Of a stretch of DNA of 7,444 nucleotides, positions 1 to 6,920 are shown piece by piece (the stretch's first letter is position 1; the number at the start of each line of letters is the position of its first letter). The stretch lies in assembly GCA_023818745.1 (NCBI GenBank), contig JAMWBY010000064.1:1-7444 (forward strand). Reading direction: 5' to 3'. Source of the stretch: Candidatus Omnitrophota bacterium. Lineage in GTDB: Bacteria; Ratteibacteria; UBA8468; B48-G9; JAFGKM01. A program made the position numbers and the translations under genes. The notes under the pieces were generated by a model that saw only the letters and a program-made list of their open reading frames with translations, had not been told where the DNA came from and made no database searches.

Positions 1-479
1 TCTGAAAAACGGCCTTGAGGAGTGGTTAAGATAATATAAGGTGGCAAAATTCCTTTATATCCATAATCATAACCTTTAAAAAGTCCAACAACCGCACCAA
101 TTGCAGGATATACTAATCTTTCTTCAGGGGAATGTCCTGTCTGCATTATATATGCTGCTGTTTCATGTCCGTTTATTCCATGCGTCATACTTCTAATTAT
201 TGAATATTTATCAGCAATTTTTGCAAGATTAACAAGATATTCATTTATTTCAATTCCAGGGACATTTGTAGGTATTGATTTTAATCCACCTGTATAGTCG
301 TTTCCAGCATTTGGCTTTGGATCAAAAGTATCAAGATGAGAAGGACCTCCCCACATCCATATTTGAATTACTGCTTTTGCTTTTGGGGTTGTTTGGCTGA
401 AAATTTCTTGAAAAAGTAAGAGAAAAGTTAAAATAGAAAATAAGGATAAAGTTTTAATAAGTTTTACAATCTTTTCCAT
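1..479 (-). CDS. DUF1501 family secreted protein, N-terminal part (cut by the window edge)
   Basis: The frame opens at an ATG at 479-477 and stays open for 159 codons to position 1, so the C-terminal part is missing. Residues 1-28 form a signal peptide: a Lys-containing start, a hydrophobic core of Leu, Phe and Ile around residues 11-27, and a likely cleavage near Ser28-Gln29, which predicts export. The mature start carries the DUF1501 hallmark GGPSHLDTFDPKP (44-56) and the conserved block RSMTHGINGHETAAY (96-110). DUF1501 is placed in the alkaline phosphatase/sulfatase superfamily, but no reaction is established for it. Full-length members are usually above 400 residues. An AAAGG sequence precedes the start, and only 12 nt separate it from the stop of the DUF1549/DUF1553 gene, its usual partner in PVC bacteria. 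The family call is firm and the function is unknown. Confidence 0.93.
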   Translation of the reverse strand, partial: MEKIVKLIKTLSLFSILTFLLLFQEIFSQTTPKAKAVIQIWMWGGPSHLDTFDPKPNAGNDYTGGLKSIPTNVPGIEINEYLVNLAKIADKYSIIRSMTHGINGHETAAYIMQTGHSPEERLVYPAIGAVVGLFKGYDYGYKGILPPYIILTTPQGRFS

Positions 480-491
480 TTTTTTTCCTTT

Positions 492-2117
492 TTAATGTTG
501 ATATAAAAATTCTTTACTATTAATTAAAGCCCAGACAATATCCTCAATTGCCTGGTTTAATGTAACTCCTTCTCTTTGAAAATATTCTTCCAGAACTTCA
601 ATTTCTGATTGTTGTGGATATCTTGAAAGTAAAGAAATATAAATGTTTTCAATAATTCTTTTTTTATTTCCCCTTGCCTGAAAACTTAATCTTTTTAAAT
701 AAAAACTTGATTGTATTTTCTTATAAAGGTCTGATGAATTTATAAGATATCTCATTTGTGCCTCGTTTATTTTGTTGTTCCTTTCATTTTCATATCCAGT
801 ATCTCTTGGTGGTCTTCCAAATAGTTCAAGAAATGGTCCAGTAATGCTACCATCTGGAAGAAGAACGTTTCTTTGACTTTCTGGTGTAATTGTATATGGT
901 TCAGGGATTGGGCTTATATATTCTTCTCCTTTTCCTGTAATTTTCCAGATTATATCAAGAAGAACCTCTGCAGGAAGTCGTCTTGGTGAATAATAAGCGA
1001 AATATTTCTCTGCTTCTTCTTTTTCACTTCTTGGAATAAATGATTGTTGATATGTTCTTGAGTTTAAAATAATTCTATAAATATGTTTTATATCATAATT
1101 TGCTTTTATAAATTCTTTTTCTAAATATGAAAGAAGTTCTGGAATAGAAGGTAGATTATCAGGCCTTATGTCGTCTGGTTCATGTATAATTCCTCTTCCA
1201 AAAATCCATGACCATATTCTATTAACAATATTTTTAGAAAAATAAGAATTATCAGGGCTTATAAGCCAGTCAGCAAAAACAACTCTTGGGTCTTTATCAG
1301 GAGGAATTACAACCTTTTTACCATCTGGGAAAACCGCTTCTATTGTTTCAGTATTTTCTGAGTCAAAATAAACAATCTCTTCTTTCCATTCAAGAGTTTT
1401 TTTATAAGCAACTTTTGAAAAAAATTTACTCATCCCATTTTTTATTTCTTCTGGGAAATTTTCAAATCTTACACCCATAAAAGTAAGAGAAACTGCAGAA
1501 GCAATTGAATAAGGATTTTTTCCTTGAACAGCTCTGTAAAAATTAACAGGAGGAACTCTAAAATTACTTCCACTTGATGTAAGTAATTCTCTTACAAATT
1601 TGTCATAAGATTTGTTTTCTTTTAAAGAATTAAGTATCCATGTATAGTATGCTTGAACACTATTGGGCCAGAGATTAATTGGAAATTCTGATTTTATTCT
1701 CAATATATCACACCACTTCATAGATAAATATTCAGCAAATTCTTTTCTTTCAAGGAGTTTATCAATTAATAATTTTCTTTTATCTGGATTTTTATCATTT
1801 AAAAAATTTATAACTTCTTCAGGTTCTGGTAAAATTCCCATTGTATCAAGGTAAACCCTTCTTATAAAAACCTCATCAGAACAAGGAAATGCAGGTTGTA
1901 TCCCTAATTTTTTTAATGTTGAAAAAACATATCTATCAATTTGACTTTCCGAGGTTGACCAAGTTTCTTTCTCATAAGGCAGTATTATACCTTCTGAAAA
2001 AACAAAATCGCTTTTTATTGTAGAACCAATTAAAACACACAAAGATAAACTTATTAATACCCTTTTCATCTTATTATTTAGACATATATCCTTCAAAAAA
2101 GTATTATTCATCTTCAT
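492..2117 (-). CDS. Secreted DUF1549-DUF1553 protein, subfamily without haem-type cysteines
   Basis: This 541-residue protein is of the kind abundant in Planctomycetes and Verrucomicrobia; its biochemical role is unknown. The DUF1549 part spans about 58-236, with the landmarks IDRYVFSTL (60-68), RRVYLDTMGILP (86-97) and NFYRAV (192-197). The DUF1553 part spans about 277-540, with FADWLISPDN (281-290), NIVNRIWSWIFGRGI (296-310), FGRPPRDTGYENER (433-446) and the family-typical end NSKEFLYQH. Many relatives carry a CxxCH motif just after MGVR and a CxCER motif after FGRP. Here both are cysteine-free (MGVRFENFP, 214-222). No separate cytochrome c domain is present, so it is shorter than fused homologues of 800-1000 residues. 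The first ATG overlaps the upstream stop as ATGA. Met17 (codon 2069-2067) would give a cleaner signal peptide (Lys-Arg, then a hydrophobic stretch 20-31), so the exact start is uncertain, but export is likely either way. Confidence 0.92.
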   Translation of the reverse strand: MKMNNTFLKDICLNNKMKRVLISLSLCVLIGSTIKSDFVFSEGIILPYEKETWSTSESQIDRYVFSTLKKLGIQPAFPCSDEVFIRRVYLDTMGILPEPEEVINFLNDKNPDKRKLLIDKLLERKEFAEYLSMKWCDILRIKSEFPINLWPNSVQAYYTWILNSLKENKSYDKFVRELLTSSGSNFRVPPVNFYRAVQGKNPYSIASAVSLTFMGVRFENFPEEIKNGMSKFFSKVAYKKTLEWKEEIVYFDSENTETIEAVFPDGKKVVIPPDKDPRVVFADWLISPDNSYFSKNIVNRIWSWIFGRGIIHEPDDIRPDNLPSIPELLSYLEKEFIKANYDIKHIYRIILNSRTYQQSFIPRSEKEEAEKYFAYYSPRRLPAEVLLDIIWKITGKGEEYISPIPEPYTITPESQRNVLLPDGSITGPFLELFGRPPRDTGYENERNNKINEAQMRYLINSSDLYKKIQSSFYLKRLSFQARGNKKRIIENIYISLLSRYPQQSEIEVLEEYFQREGVTLNQAIEDIVWALINSKEFLYQH

Positions 2118-2875
2118 ATTCTACTTTCTAATAATTTCTGAGTATAAGGATGTTTTGGATTTTCAAATATTTCTTCTGTTTTCCCTATTTCAACAATTTT
2201 TCCTTTATACATTATGGCAAGTCGGTCTGCAATAAATCTAACAATTTTAATATTATGTGTAATAAATAAATACGTCAAATTAAATTTTTCTTTTAAATCA
2301 ATAAAAAGATTTAAAATTTGTCCCTGAATGGAAACATCAAGGTTAGAAGTTGGCTCATCGCATACTATAAACTCAGGTTCTGTTGAAAGTGCTCTTGCAA
2401 TTGCAATTCTCTGTCTTTCTCCACCACTGAATTGATGAGGATAATCATAAAACCTTTCTTTTTTTATTCCTACCAGATTTAACAATTCTATTGCTTTTTC
2501 CATCTTTTCATTTCTATTTTTACCCTGAATACCTTCCATTACTATATATCCACAATACAATCTTGGATTTAGAGATTTATACGGATCCTGAAAAATAATT
2601 TGAAATTTTTTTCTATATTTTCTTAATATATTTTCTTTTAAATTTGTAATTTCTGTGTTTTTAAAAATTATTTTCCCATCATCAGGTTCAATTAATCTTA
2701 TCAAAACTTTACCAAATGTTGTCTTTCCAGAACCACTTTCTCCAATAAGACCAAATATTTCACCTTTATAAATTTCAAGATTTATATTTTCTATTGCATA
2801 AATTTTTTCTCTTTTAAATTCACTTTTTATTTCATATGATTTACTTAAATTTTCAACTTTCCATAATTTTTCCAT
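2114..2875 (-). CDS. dppF: ABC importer ATP-binding subunit, DppF/OppF type, short C-terminus
   Basis: This is the second of two ATPases that power the peptide/nickel-type importer from the cytoplasmic side. All nucleotide-binding motifs are intact: Walker A GESGSGKT (45-52), Q-loop Gln96 in IIFQDP, signature FSGGERQ (149-155), Walker B IVCDEP with catalytic Glu174 (170-175), D-loop NLD (178-180) and switch His207. At 253 residues it ends just after the HPYTQKLL stretch. It therefore lacks most of the C-terminal oligopeptide-transporter extension that brings many DppF/OppF proteins to about 320 residues; NikD and NikE are similarly short. The next gene overlaps its stop and starts with a secretion signal, so no frameshifted tail is visible. 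Its start lies 23 nt inside dppD and is fixed by a strong GAGGTG ribosome-binding site. The symbol denotes subunit type; the substrate is not known. Confidence 0.93.
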   Translation of the reverse strand: MEKLWKVENLSKSYEIKSEFKREKIYAIENINLEIYKGEIFGLIGESGSGKTTFGKVLIRLIEPDDGKIIFKNTEITNLKENILRKYRKKFQIIFQDPYKSLNPRLYCGYIVMEGIQGKNRNEKMEKAIELLNLVGIKKERFYDYPHQFSGGERQRIAIARALSTEPEFIVCDEPTSNLDVSIQGQILNLFIDLKEKFNLTYLFITHNIKIVRFIADRLAIMYKGKIVEIGKTEEIFENPKHPYTQKLLESRI

Positions 2876-3797
2876 ATTTGAAACACCTCACATCTCTATT
2901 TTCTAAAGCAATTTCTTCTGGAAGTTTTTTTTCACATATTTCAATTTTGTATTCACATCTTGGATTAAAAGGACATCCTTTAGGTAAATTTTTATATGTT
3001 GGAACTTCACCATCAATTACTTTTATTCTCTCGCCCTTTTGATATTTTTCAGGCAAACAATTTATAAGTTTTTTTGTATATGGATGAAAAGGGTTATTAT
3101 ATATCAACTCAGCATTTCCTTTTTCAACAATAATTCCTGCATACATTACAATAATTTTATCTGAAATAAAACTTGCGAGAGAAATATCATGTGTAACAAA
3201 AATTATTGACATATTATGAATATTTACCAGGTTTTTTAGAAGATTTACTATCCCAAAAGCAGTTGTTATATCAAGTGCAGTTGTTGGTTCGTCAGCAAGA
3301 AGCAAATAGGGATTATTTATGATAGCCATAGCAATCATTGCTCTTTGTTGCATTCCACCACTTAATTGATGAGGATATTGATAATATACATTTTTTGACA
3401 ATCCCATTTCTTCTAAAATTTTAAAAACTCTATCTTTTTTATTTTTTCTATCTTTTCCATTTTTAATTGCTTCTTCTATTTGATTTCCTATGGTGAAAAG
3501 AGGATTTAGATAAGAAGATGGCTCTTGAAAAATCATACCAATTTTTTTACCTCTTATTTTTTCCATATCTTGAAATTCAGTAATGTCTTTTTCTTCAAAA
3601 TAAATTTTGCCTTCAAGAAGTTTTAGATTTTTAGGTAGAAGTTTTATAATCGTTCTTAAAGTTAAACTTTTTCCACAACCACTTTCTCCAACAATAGATA
3701 AAATTTCCCTTTCCTTAACTTCAAAATTTATATCTCTTAATATTTTTACTTCTTGGTTACCAACCCAAACATTTTCAAGTTTTAATATTTCTCTCAT
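2853..3797 (-). CDS. dppD: ABC importer ATP-binding subunit, DppD/OppD type
   Basis: This is the first ATPase of the importer, 314 residues, which is the usual family length. Visible motifs are Walker A GESGCGKS (37-44), Q-loop Gln91 in MIFQEP, signature LSGGMQQR (145-152), Walker B LLLADEP with catalytic Glu170 (165-171), D-loop ALD (174-176) and His203. The C-terminal oligopeptide-transporter extension is complete: HPYTKKLI (238-245), the DGEVP segment (262-266) and a cysteine set at 275, 281, 288 and 305 within CPFNPRC and its surroundings. In several solved Dpp/Opp transporters, equivalent cysteines have been reported to hold a 4Fe-4S cluster; that it does so here is inferred. The start follows the dppC stop by 3 nt with only a weak ribosome-binding site, so translation may depend on coupling. 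The last 23 nt also encode the start of dppF. Confidence 0.94.
   Translation of the reverse strand: MREILKLENVWVGNQEVKILRDINFEVKEREILSIVGESGCGKSLTLRTIIKLLPKNLKLLEGKIYFEEKDITEFQDMEKIRGKKIGMIFQEPSSYLNPLFTIGNQIEEAIKNGKDRKNKKDRVFKILEEMGLSKNVYYQYPHQLSGGMQQRAMIAMAIINNPYLLLADEPTTALDITTAFGIVNLLKNLVNIHNMSIIFVTHDISLASFISDKIIVMYAGIIVEKGNAELIYNNPFHPYTKKLINCLPEKYQKGERIKVIDGEVPTYKNLPKGCPFNPRCEYKIEICEKKLPEEIALENRDVRCFKYGKIMES
2884..2889 (-). promoter_or_regulatory. Ribosome-binding site of dppF inside dppD
   Basis: The minus strand reads GAGGTG, then 8 nt, then the ATG at 2875. The motif sits within the dppD codons for Val303-Arg304-Cys305, close to the end of that gene. It fixes the dppF start and explains why the two reading frames overlap by 23 nt. 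Confidence 0.8.
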
Positions 3798-3800
3798 TTT

Positions 3801-4856
3801 TTACCAGTTTTTAGGGTCTAAAACATCCCTTAATCCGTCTCCAAGAAAATTAAAACATATAATTGTTAAAAATATAAAAAAACCAGGAATTAACATCCAT
3901 GGTGCTGTAGAAAGGATTCGCAAATTTCCAACTGATACAGAAAGCATATTTCCCCAACTTGGATATGGTTCCTGAATGCCAAGACCAAGTAAACTTAAAG
4001 CAGATTCACCAAGAATATAACCAGGAATTGATAAGGTAATTGCAGTAATTGTATATGATGAAGTATTTGGAATTATATGTCTGAAAATAATCTTAAAAGT
4101 TGATAATCCAAGTGCCTTTGCAGCCAAAACATATTCTTCTTCTTTAATTGATAAAACCATGCCTCTTATTATTCTTGCAAGTCCAGCCCATCCAATTAAA
4201 CTTAATATCACCACAATCAAAATATAAATTTGAAATGATGAAAGATTCAAAGGAAATACCGCTCTTAAAGCAAGCATTAAATAAAAAGAAGGAAACATCA
4301 TAAAAATTTCAACAAGTCGCATTAACAAGTTATCAATTTTACCTCCAAAATACCCCGAGATTCCACCAATTAAAAATCCAAGAACAAAAGAAATTGAAAC
4401 TCCTATCACACCAATTGAAAGAGAAATTCTTGCACCATAGAGAATTCTTGAAAATATATCCCTTCCATGGATATCTGTTCCAAAAAGAAAAATTTTACCT
4501 TGTTTTGTTCCAAATAAATACCTTTCAGAAGTAAATATACCAAGAATTTTTCTTTTTTCTCCTTTAACGAAAAAATAAACTGGATAAATTTTGTTTTTTA
4601 TAACCTCATATTGATTTAAAGCAGGATTTACAAGTTTAATTTCATATACAAATGGTCTTAAATGAAAATTTTTATTATGGTCAAAAAAATGTATTCTTGT
4701 GGGCGGACATAAAGGATACTCTCTAAATTGTTTATTGTAAGGATAGGGTGCTATAAAATCAGCAAAAAATGCAACTGAGTATAGAAAAATAATAATACAG
4801 AATGAAATATATGAAATTTTATTCCTTTTTTTTAACCTTTTTAAAACAATCTTCAT
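3801..4856 (-). CDS. dppC: ABC importer permease, DppC/OppC type, with large extracytoplasmic insert
   Basis: This is an inner-membrane permease subunit of 351 residues. The first membrane helix is at about 14-34. The permease core follows, with helices near 144-168, 183-200, 208-228, 268-290 and 320-340. The EAA-type loop that contacts the ATPase is at about 241-264 (EYVLAAKALG then HIIPN). The sequence FGTDIHGRDIFSRILYGAR (125-143) is the standard DppC entry into the core. Between helix 1 and this point lie about 90 residues (36-124), including PPTRIHFFD (51-59), LRPFVY (66-71) and YPVYFFVKG (91-99). That is much longer than in E. coli DppC, and it recalls a permease subfamily of unassigned substrate. 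Its ATG overlaps the dppB stop as ATGA, and GAGGT lies 4 nt upstream. The symbol indicates subunit type only. Confidence 0.93.
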   Translation of the reverse strand: MKIVLKRLKKRNKISYISFCIIIFLYSVAFFADFIAPYPYNKQFREYPLCPPTRIHFFDHNKNFHLRPFVYEIKLVNPALNQYEVIKNKIYPVYFFVKGEKRKILGIFTSERYLFGTKQGKIFLFGTDIHGRDIFSRILYGARISLSIGVIGVSISFVLGFLIGGISGYFGGKIDNLLMRLVEIFMMFPSFYLMLALRAVFPLNLSSFQIYILIVVILSLIGWAGLARIIRGMVLSIKEEEYVLAAKALGLSTFKIIFRHIIPNTSSYTITAITLSIPGYILGESALSLLGLGIQEPYPSWGNMLSVSVGNLRILSTAPWMLIPGFFIFLTIICFNFLGDGLRDVLDPKNW

Positions 4857-5818
4857 TTTAACCTCACCCTTGGGTCTGTTAAAGCAAGCAAAACATCAGA
4901 AAATAAATTTCCTAAAATTAATAAAATTCCACCTATTAAAAGAGAAGCCATTACAAGATACAAATCTTGAGAAAGAACTCCTTCAAGAATCAATCTTCCC
5001 ATTCCAGGCCAGCCAGTAATTATTTCTACAAGTCCAGCACCACTTAAAATTCCAGAAAGTTCATATCCAAAAATTGTAATCATAGGATTTATAGCATTTC
5101 TTAAAGCGTGCTTAAAGTAAATTTTGTAGGTTGGGATACCTTTAGCATACGTTGTAAAAACATATGGAGAGTTAAGTGCTTCAAGAAAATTATTTTTCAT
5201 AAGACGATACAAAGAACCAATTCCTGTTAAAGTCAATACAATACCAGGGACTAAAAGATGTTTCAAATAATCTATAAATTTTTCAAGATAGGATGCGCCT
5301 TCATAAAAAATTGAAGTTGTTCCTCCAAGAGGTAATATTGCTGTTTTAGATATAAAAAATATTATTAACATTGCAAGGAAAAAAGAAGGAATTGAGATAC
5401 CTATATAAGCAATAAAAGATAAAAATTTTTCTATCCACCTTCCTTCTTTTACACCACCATAAATTCCAAGAGGAATTGCTATTATCCATGTTAAAAACAA
5501 TGAAAAAATTGAGAGAGATACTGTATTTTTAAGTCGTATTTTTATAAGATATGAAACAGGAACATGATAAGAAAAGGACTCCCCAAGATTAAATGTAAAA
5601 ATATTTTTGAGCCAGTAGAAATATTGAACAATAATAGGTTTATCAAGTCCAAAAATTTTCCTCATTTTTTCAATTGTTTCAGAAGAAATTTCAGGATTCA
5701 TCTTTAATTGTGTAAAATAATCACCAGGGGAAAGTTGTATTATTATAAACGAAATAAAAGTCATACCAATAAGAAGAGGAATTAATTGAAATAATCTTTT
5801 TAGAATATACTTTTTCAT
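4853..5818 (-). CDS. dppB: ABC importer permease, DppB/OppB type
   Basis: This is a 321-residue inner-membrane permease, normal for the family, and pairs with the adjacent DppC to form the translocation path. The start MKKYILKRLFQLIPLLIG is the classic DppB/OppB amino terminus leading into helix 1 (about 9-29). SPGDY (30-34) and FGLDKPIIVQYFYWL (56-70) are typical of the first periplasmic loop, followed by NLGESF (77-82). Further helices lie near 98-120, 132-157, 187-206, 245-268 and 286-308. The ATPase-coupling EAA loop is at about 218-245 (AKGIPTYKIYFKHALRNAINP), and the end LTDPRVRLK is typical. The ATG overlaps the stop of the hydrolase gene as ATGA. No strong ribosome-binding site is visible before it, so reinitiation from the upstream gene is likely. 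The substrate cannot be read from the sequence. Confidence 0.94.
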   Translation of the reverse strand: MKKYILKRLFQLIPLLIGMTFISFIIIQLSPGDYFTQLKMNPEISSETIEKMRKIFGLDKPIIVQYFYWLKNIFTFNLGESFSYHVPVSYLIKIRLKNTVSLSIFSLFLTWIIAIPLGIYGGVKEGRWIEKFLSFIAYIGISIPSFFLAMLIIFFISKTAILPLGGTTSIFYEGASYLEKFIDYLKHLLVPGIVLTLTGIGSLYRLMKNNFLEALNSPYVFTTYAKGIPTYKIYFKHALRNAINPMITIFGYELSGILSGAGLVEIITGWPGMGRLILEGVLSQDLYLVMASLLIGGILLILGNLFSDVLLALTDPRVRLK

Positions 5819-6858
5819 TTCATATGCTTTTTGAAAAACTTGAATACTAAATTTCCAGAAAAACTATGTTCTCCAGGAAAGATATCTATCCACAAGTTTT
5901 CACCCACTCCTGCAACATTATATGCATTTTTAATTTTTTCATGTGCTTTTTTTGCTGAATCTATCCAAAAACAAGTATCATTTGCTCCTGACTCAATTAA
6001 AAGTGGTTTTGGACAAATTGCGGCTATAACATCTCCAACATCTGCATATTTATAAAGAAAAGGAACTATCTGACTGCCACAGAAATTTGGTCTTTCAATA
6101 GCATAATGTAAAGTTGTTGTAGCATAACATATTATATCTGCTGCTTTAATTCTATCATCCAGTAAAGTTAAATATGTTGTCATTGTTCCACCAAAAGAAA
6201 GACCCATACATCCAATATTTTCTTTATCTACATAATCCCTGGTTAATAAAAAATCTATTGCTCTCATTCCATCAAAAATATTTGCACCAAGTAATGTCCT
6301 TCCACAAATTAAATGTTGTAAAAAATGAATATTGCATATATCTCTTGGTGCATAAATATTAAAATATCCAATTCTTTCTCCAAAACTTCGCCAGTCAGGA
6401 ACAATTGTAACAAAACCATTTTCAGCCATCTGTTCTCCATAGTTGTAATTATAAGTTTTTATATAATTTATTACTTCTGGATTATTATTATGAACTCCTG
6501 CAACTGGGTCTTTTCCATATGGTCCATGGCCATGACAACATAATATTGCTGGATATTTCTTCTTATTTCCTTTCGGTATTAAAATATATAAAGGCATAAA
6601 ACAATCCTTTTCTGTCTGTATTATCCATTTTTCTCTTATATATTTCTCTTTTTCTTCTTCTGATAATTTTTCTGGTTTTAAATCAGATGGTTCTGGAAAC
6701 TCACCAAGTAGTTCTTTAATCTTATTAATTAATTGCTTTTTCCAACTATAAAATTCATCTTTAGTTTTACAATTAAATTCAAGTTCAGGTTTTATTCTTT
6801 TTGCCCATTTTTCTATAAAATTATCTGTGATTTGAGGAGCATCTATTCTATTCGGCAT
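5815..6858 (-). CDS. Alpha/beta hydrolase, dienelactone hydrolase/acetyl-xylan-esterase-like
   Basis: This is a 347-residue serine hydrolase with no signal peptide or membrane segment, so it is predicted to be cytoplasmic. A mostly helical amino-terminal region (about 1-75) precedes the alpha/beta hydrolase fold. The likely catalytic triad is Ser221 in the nucleophile elbow GLSFGG, Asp294 in GANDTCF and His331 in PGEHSF. HGHG (109-112) after the strand PAILCC is the probable oxyanion-hole region, and GFVTIVPDWRSFGER (148-162) matches the dienelactone hydrolase/Abhydrolase_7-type fold. Relatives include carboxyl esterases, carbohydrate deacetylases and peptidase-like proteins, so ester hydrolysis is likely but the substrate is unknown. 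It is the first gene of the cluster: AAGGA lies 7 nt before its ATG, a candidate promoter lies just upstream, and its stop overlaps the dppB start. The placement suggests it acts on the imported compound. Confidence 0.88.
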   Translation of the reverse strand: MPNRIDAPQITDNFIEKWAKRIKPELEFNCKTKDEFYSWKKQLINKIKELLGEFPEPSDLKPEKLSEEEKEKYIREKWIIQTEKDCFMPLYILIPKGNKKKYPAILCCHGHGPYGKDPVAGVHNNNPEVINYIKTYNYNYGEQMAENGFVTIVPDWRSFGERIGYFNIYAPRDICNIHFLQHLICGRTLLGANIFDGMRAIDFLLTRDYVDKENIGCMGLSFGGTMTTYLTLLDDRIKAADIICYATTTLHYAIERPNFCGSQIVPFLYKYADVGDVIAAICPKPLLIESGANDTCFWIDSAKKAHEKIKNAYNVAGVGENLWIDIFPGEHSFSGNLVFKFFKKHMK

Positions 6859-6865
6859 CTTCCCA

Positions 6866-6870
6866 TCCTT
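6866..6870 (-). promoter_or_regulatory. Ribosome-binding site of the hydrolase gene
   Basis: The minus strand reads AAGGA followed by a 7-nt spacer and the ATG at 6858. It supports that start codon for the first gene of the cluster. The ATG visible at the end of this motif (AAGGATG) is out of frame with the hydrolase. Confidence 0.75.
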
Positions 6871-6885
6871 GTTTAACTTTTTTTA

Positions 6886-6914
6886 AGTTTACTATTTAAA
6901 CAAAAACTTGTAAA
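6886..6914 (-). promoter_or_regulatory. Candidate sigma-70-type promoter of the hydrolase-transporter operon
   Basis: On the minus strand TTTACA (6914-6909, 5 of 6 matches to TTGACA) is followed by a 17-nt spacer and TAAACT (6891-6886, 4 of 6 matches to TATAAT). Transcription would start near 6879, leaving a leader of about 20 nt that contains the AAGGA site before the hydrolase ATG. The spacing is ideal and the position sensible. However, such hexamers arise often by chance in AT-rich DNA, so this is a prediction only. Confidence 0.4.
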
Positions 6915-6920
6915 ATTTTT

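Noticed and set aside
492..2117. Cytochrome c (PSCyt1) domain in the DUF1549/DUF1553 protein
   Set aside because: There is no CxxCH anywhere in the 541 residues, and the domain order begins directly with the signal peptide and DUF1549.
2067..2120. Frameshift that cut off the DppF C-terminal domain
   Set aside because: Downstream sequence in the other frame encodes a signal peptide and the DUF1549 protein, with no CPFxxRC-like remnant.
3607..3975. A 122-codon plus-strand open frame across the dppD/dppC junction
   Set aside because: It is fully antisense to two well-supported genes, has no recognisable motif, and reflects codon bias of the opposite strand.
6174..6543. Two overlapping plus-strand open frames (6174-6362 and 6325-6543)
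   Set aside because: Both are antisense to the conserved catalytic part of the hydrolase, and their translations look like low-complexity Ile/Tyr/Ser shadow sequence.
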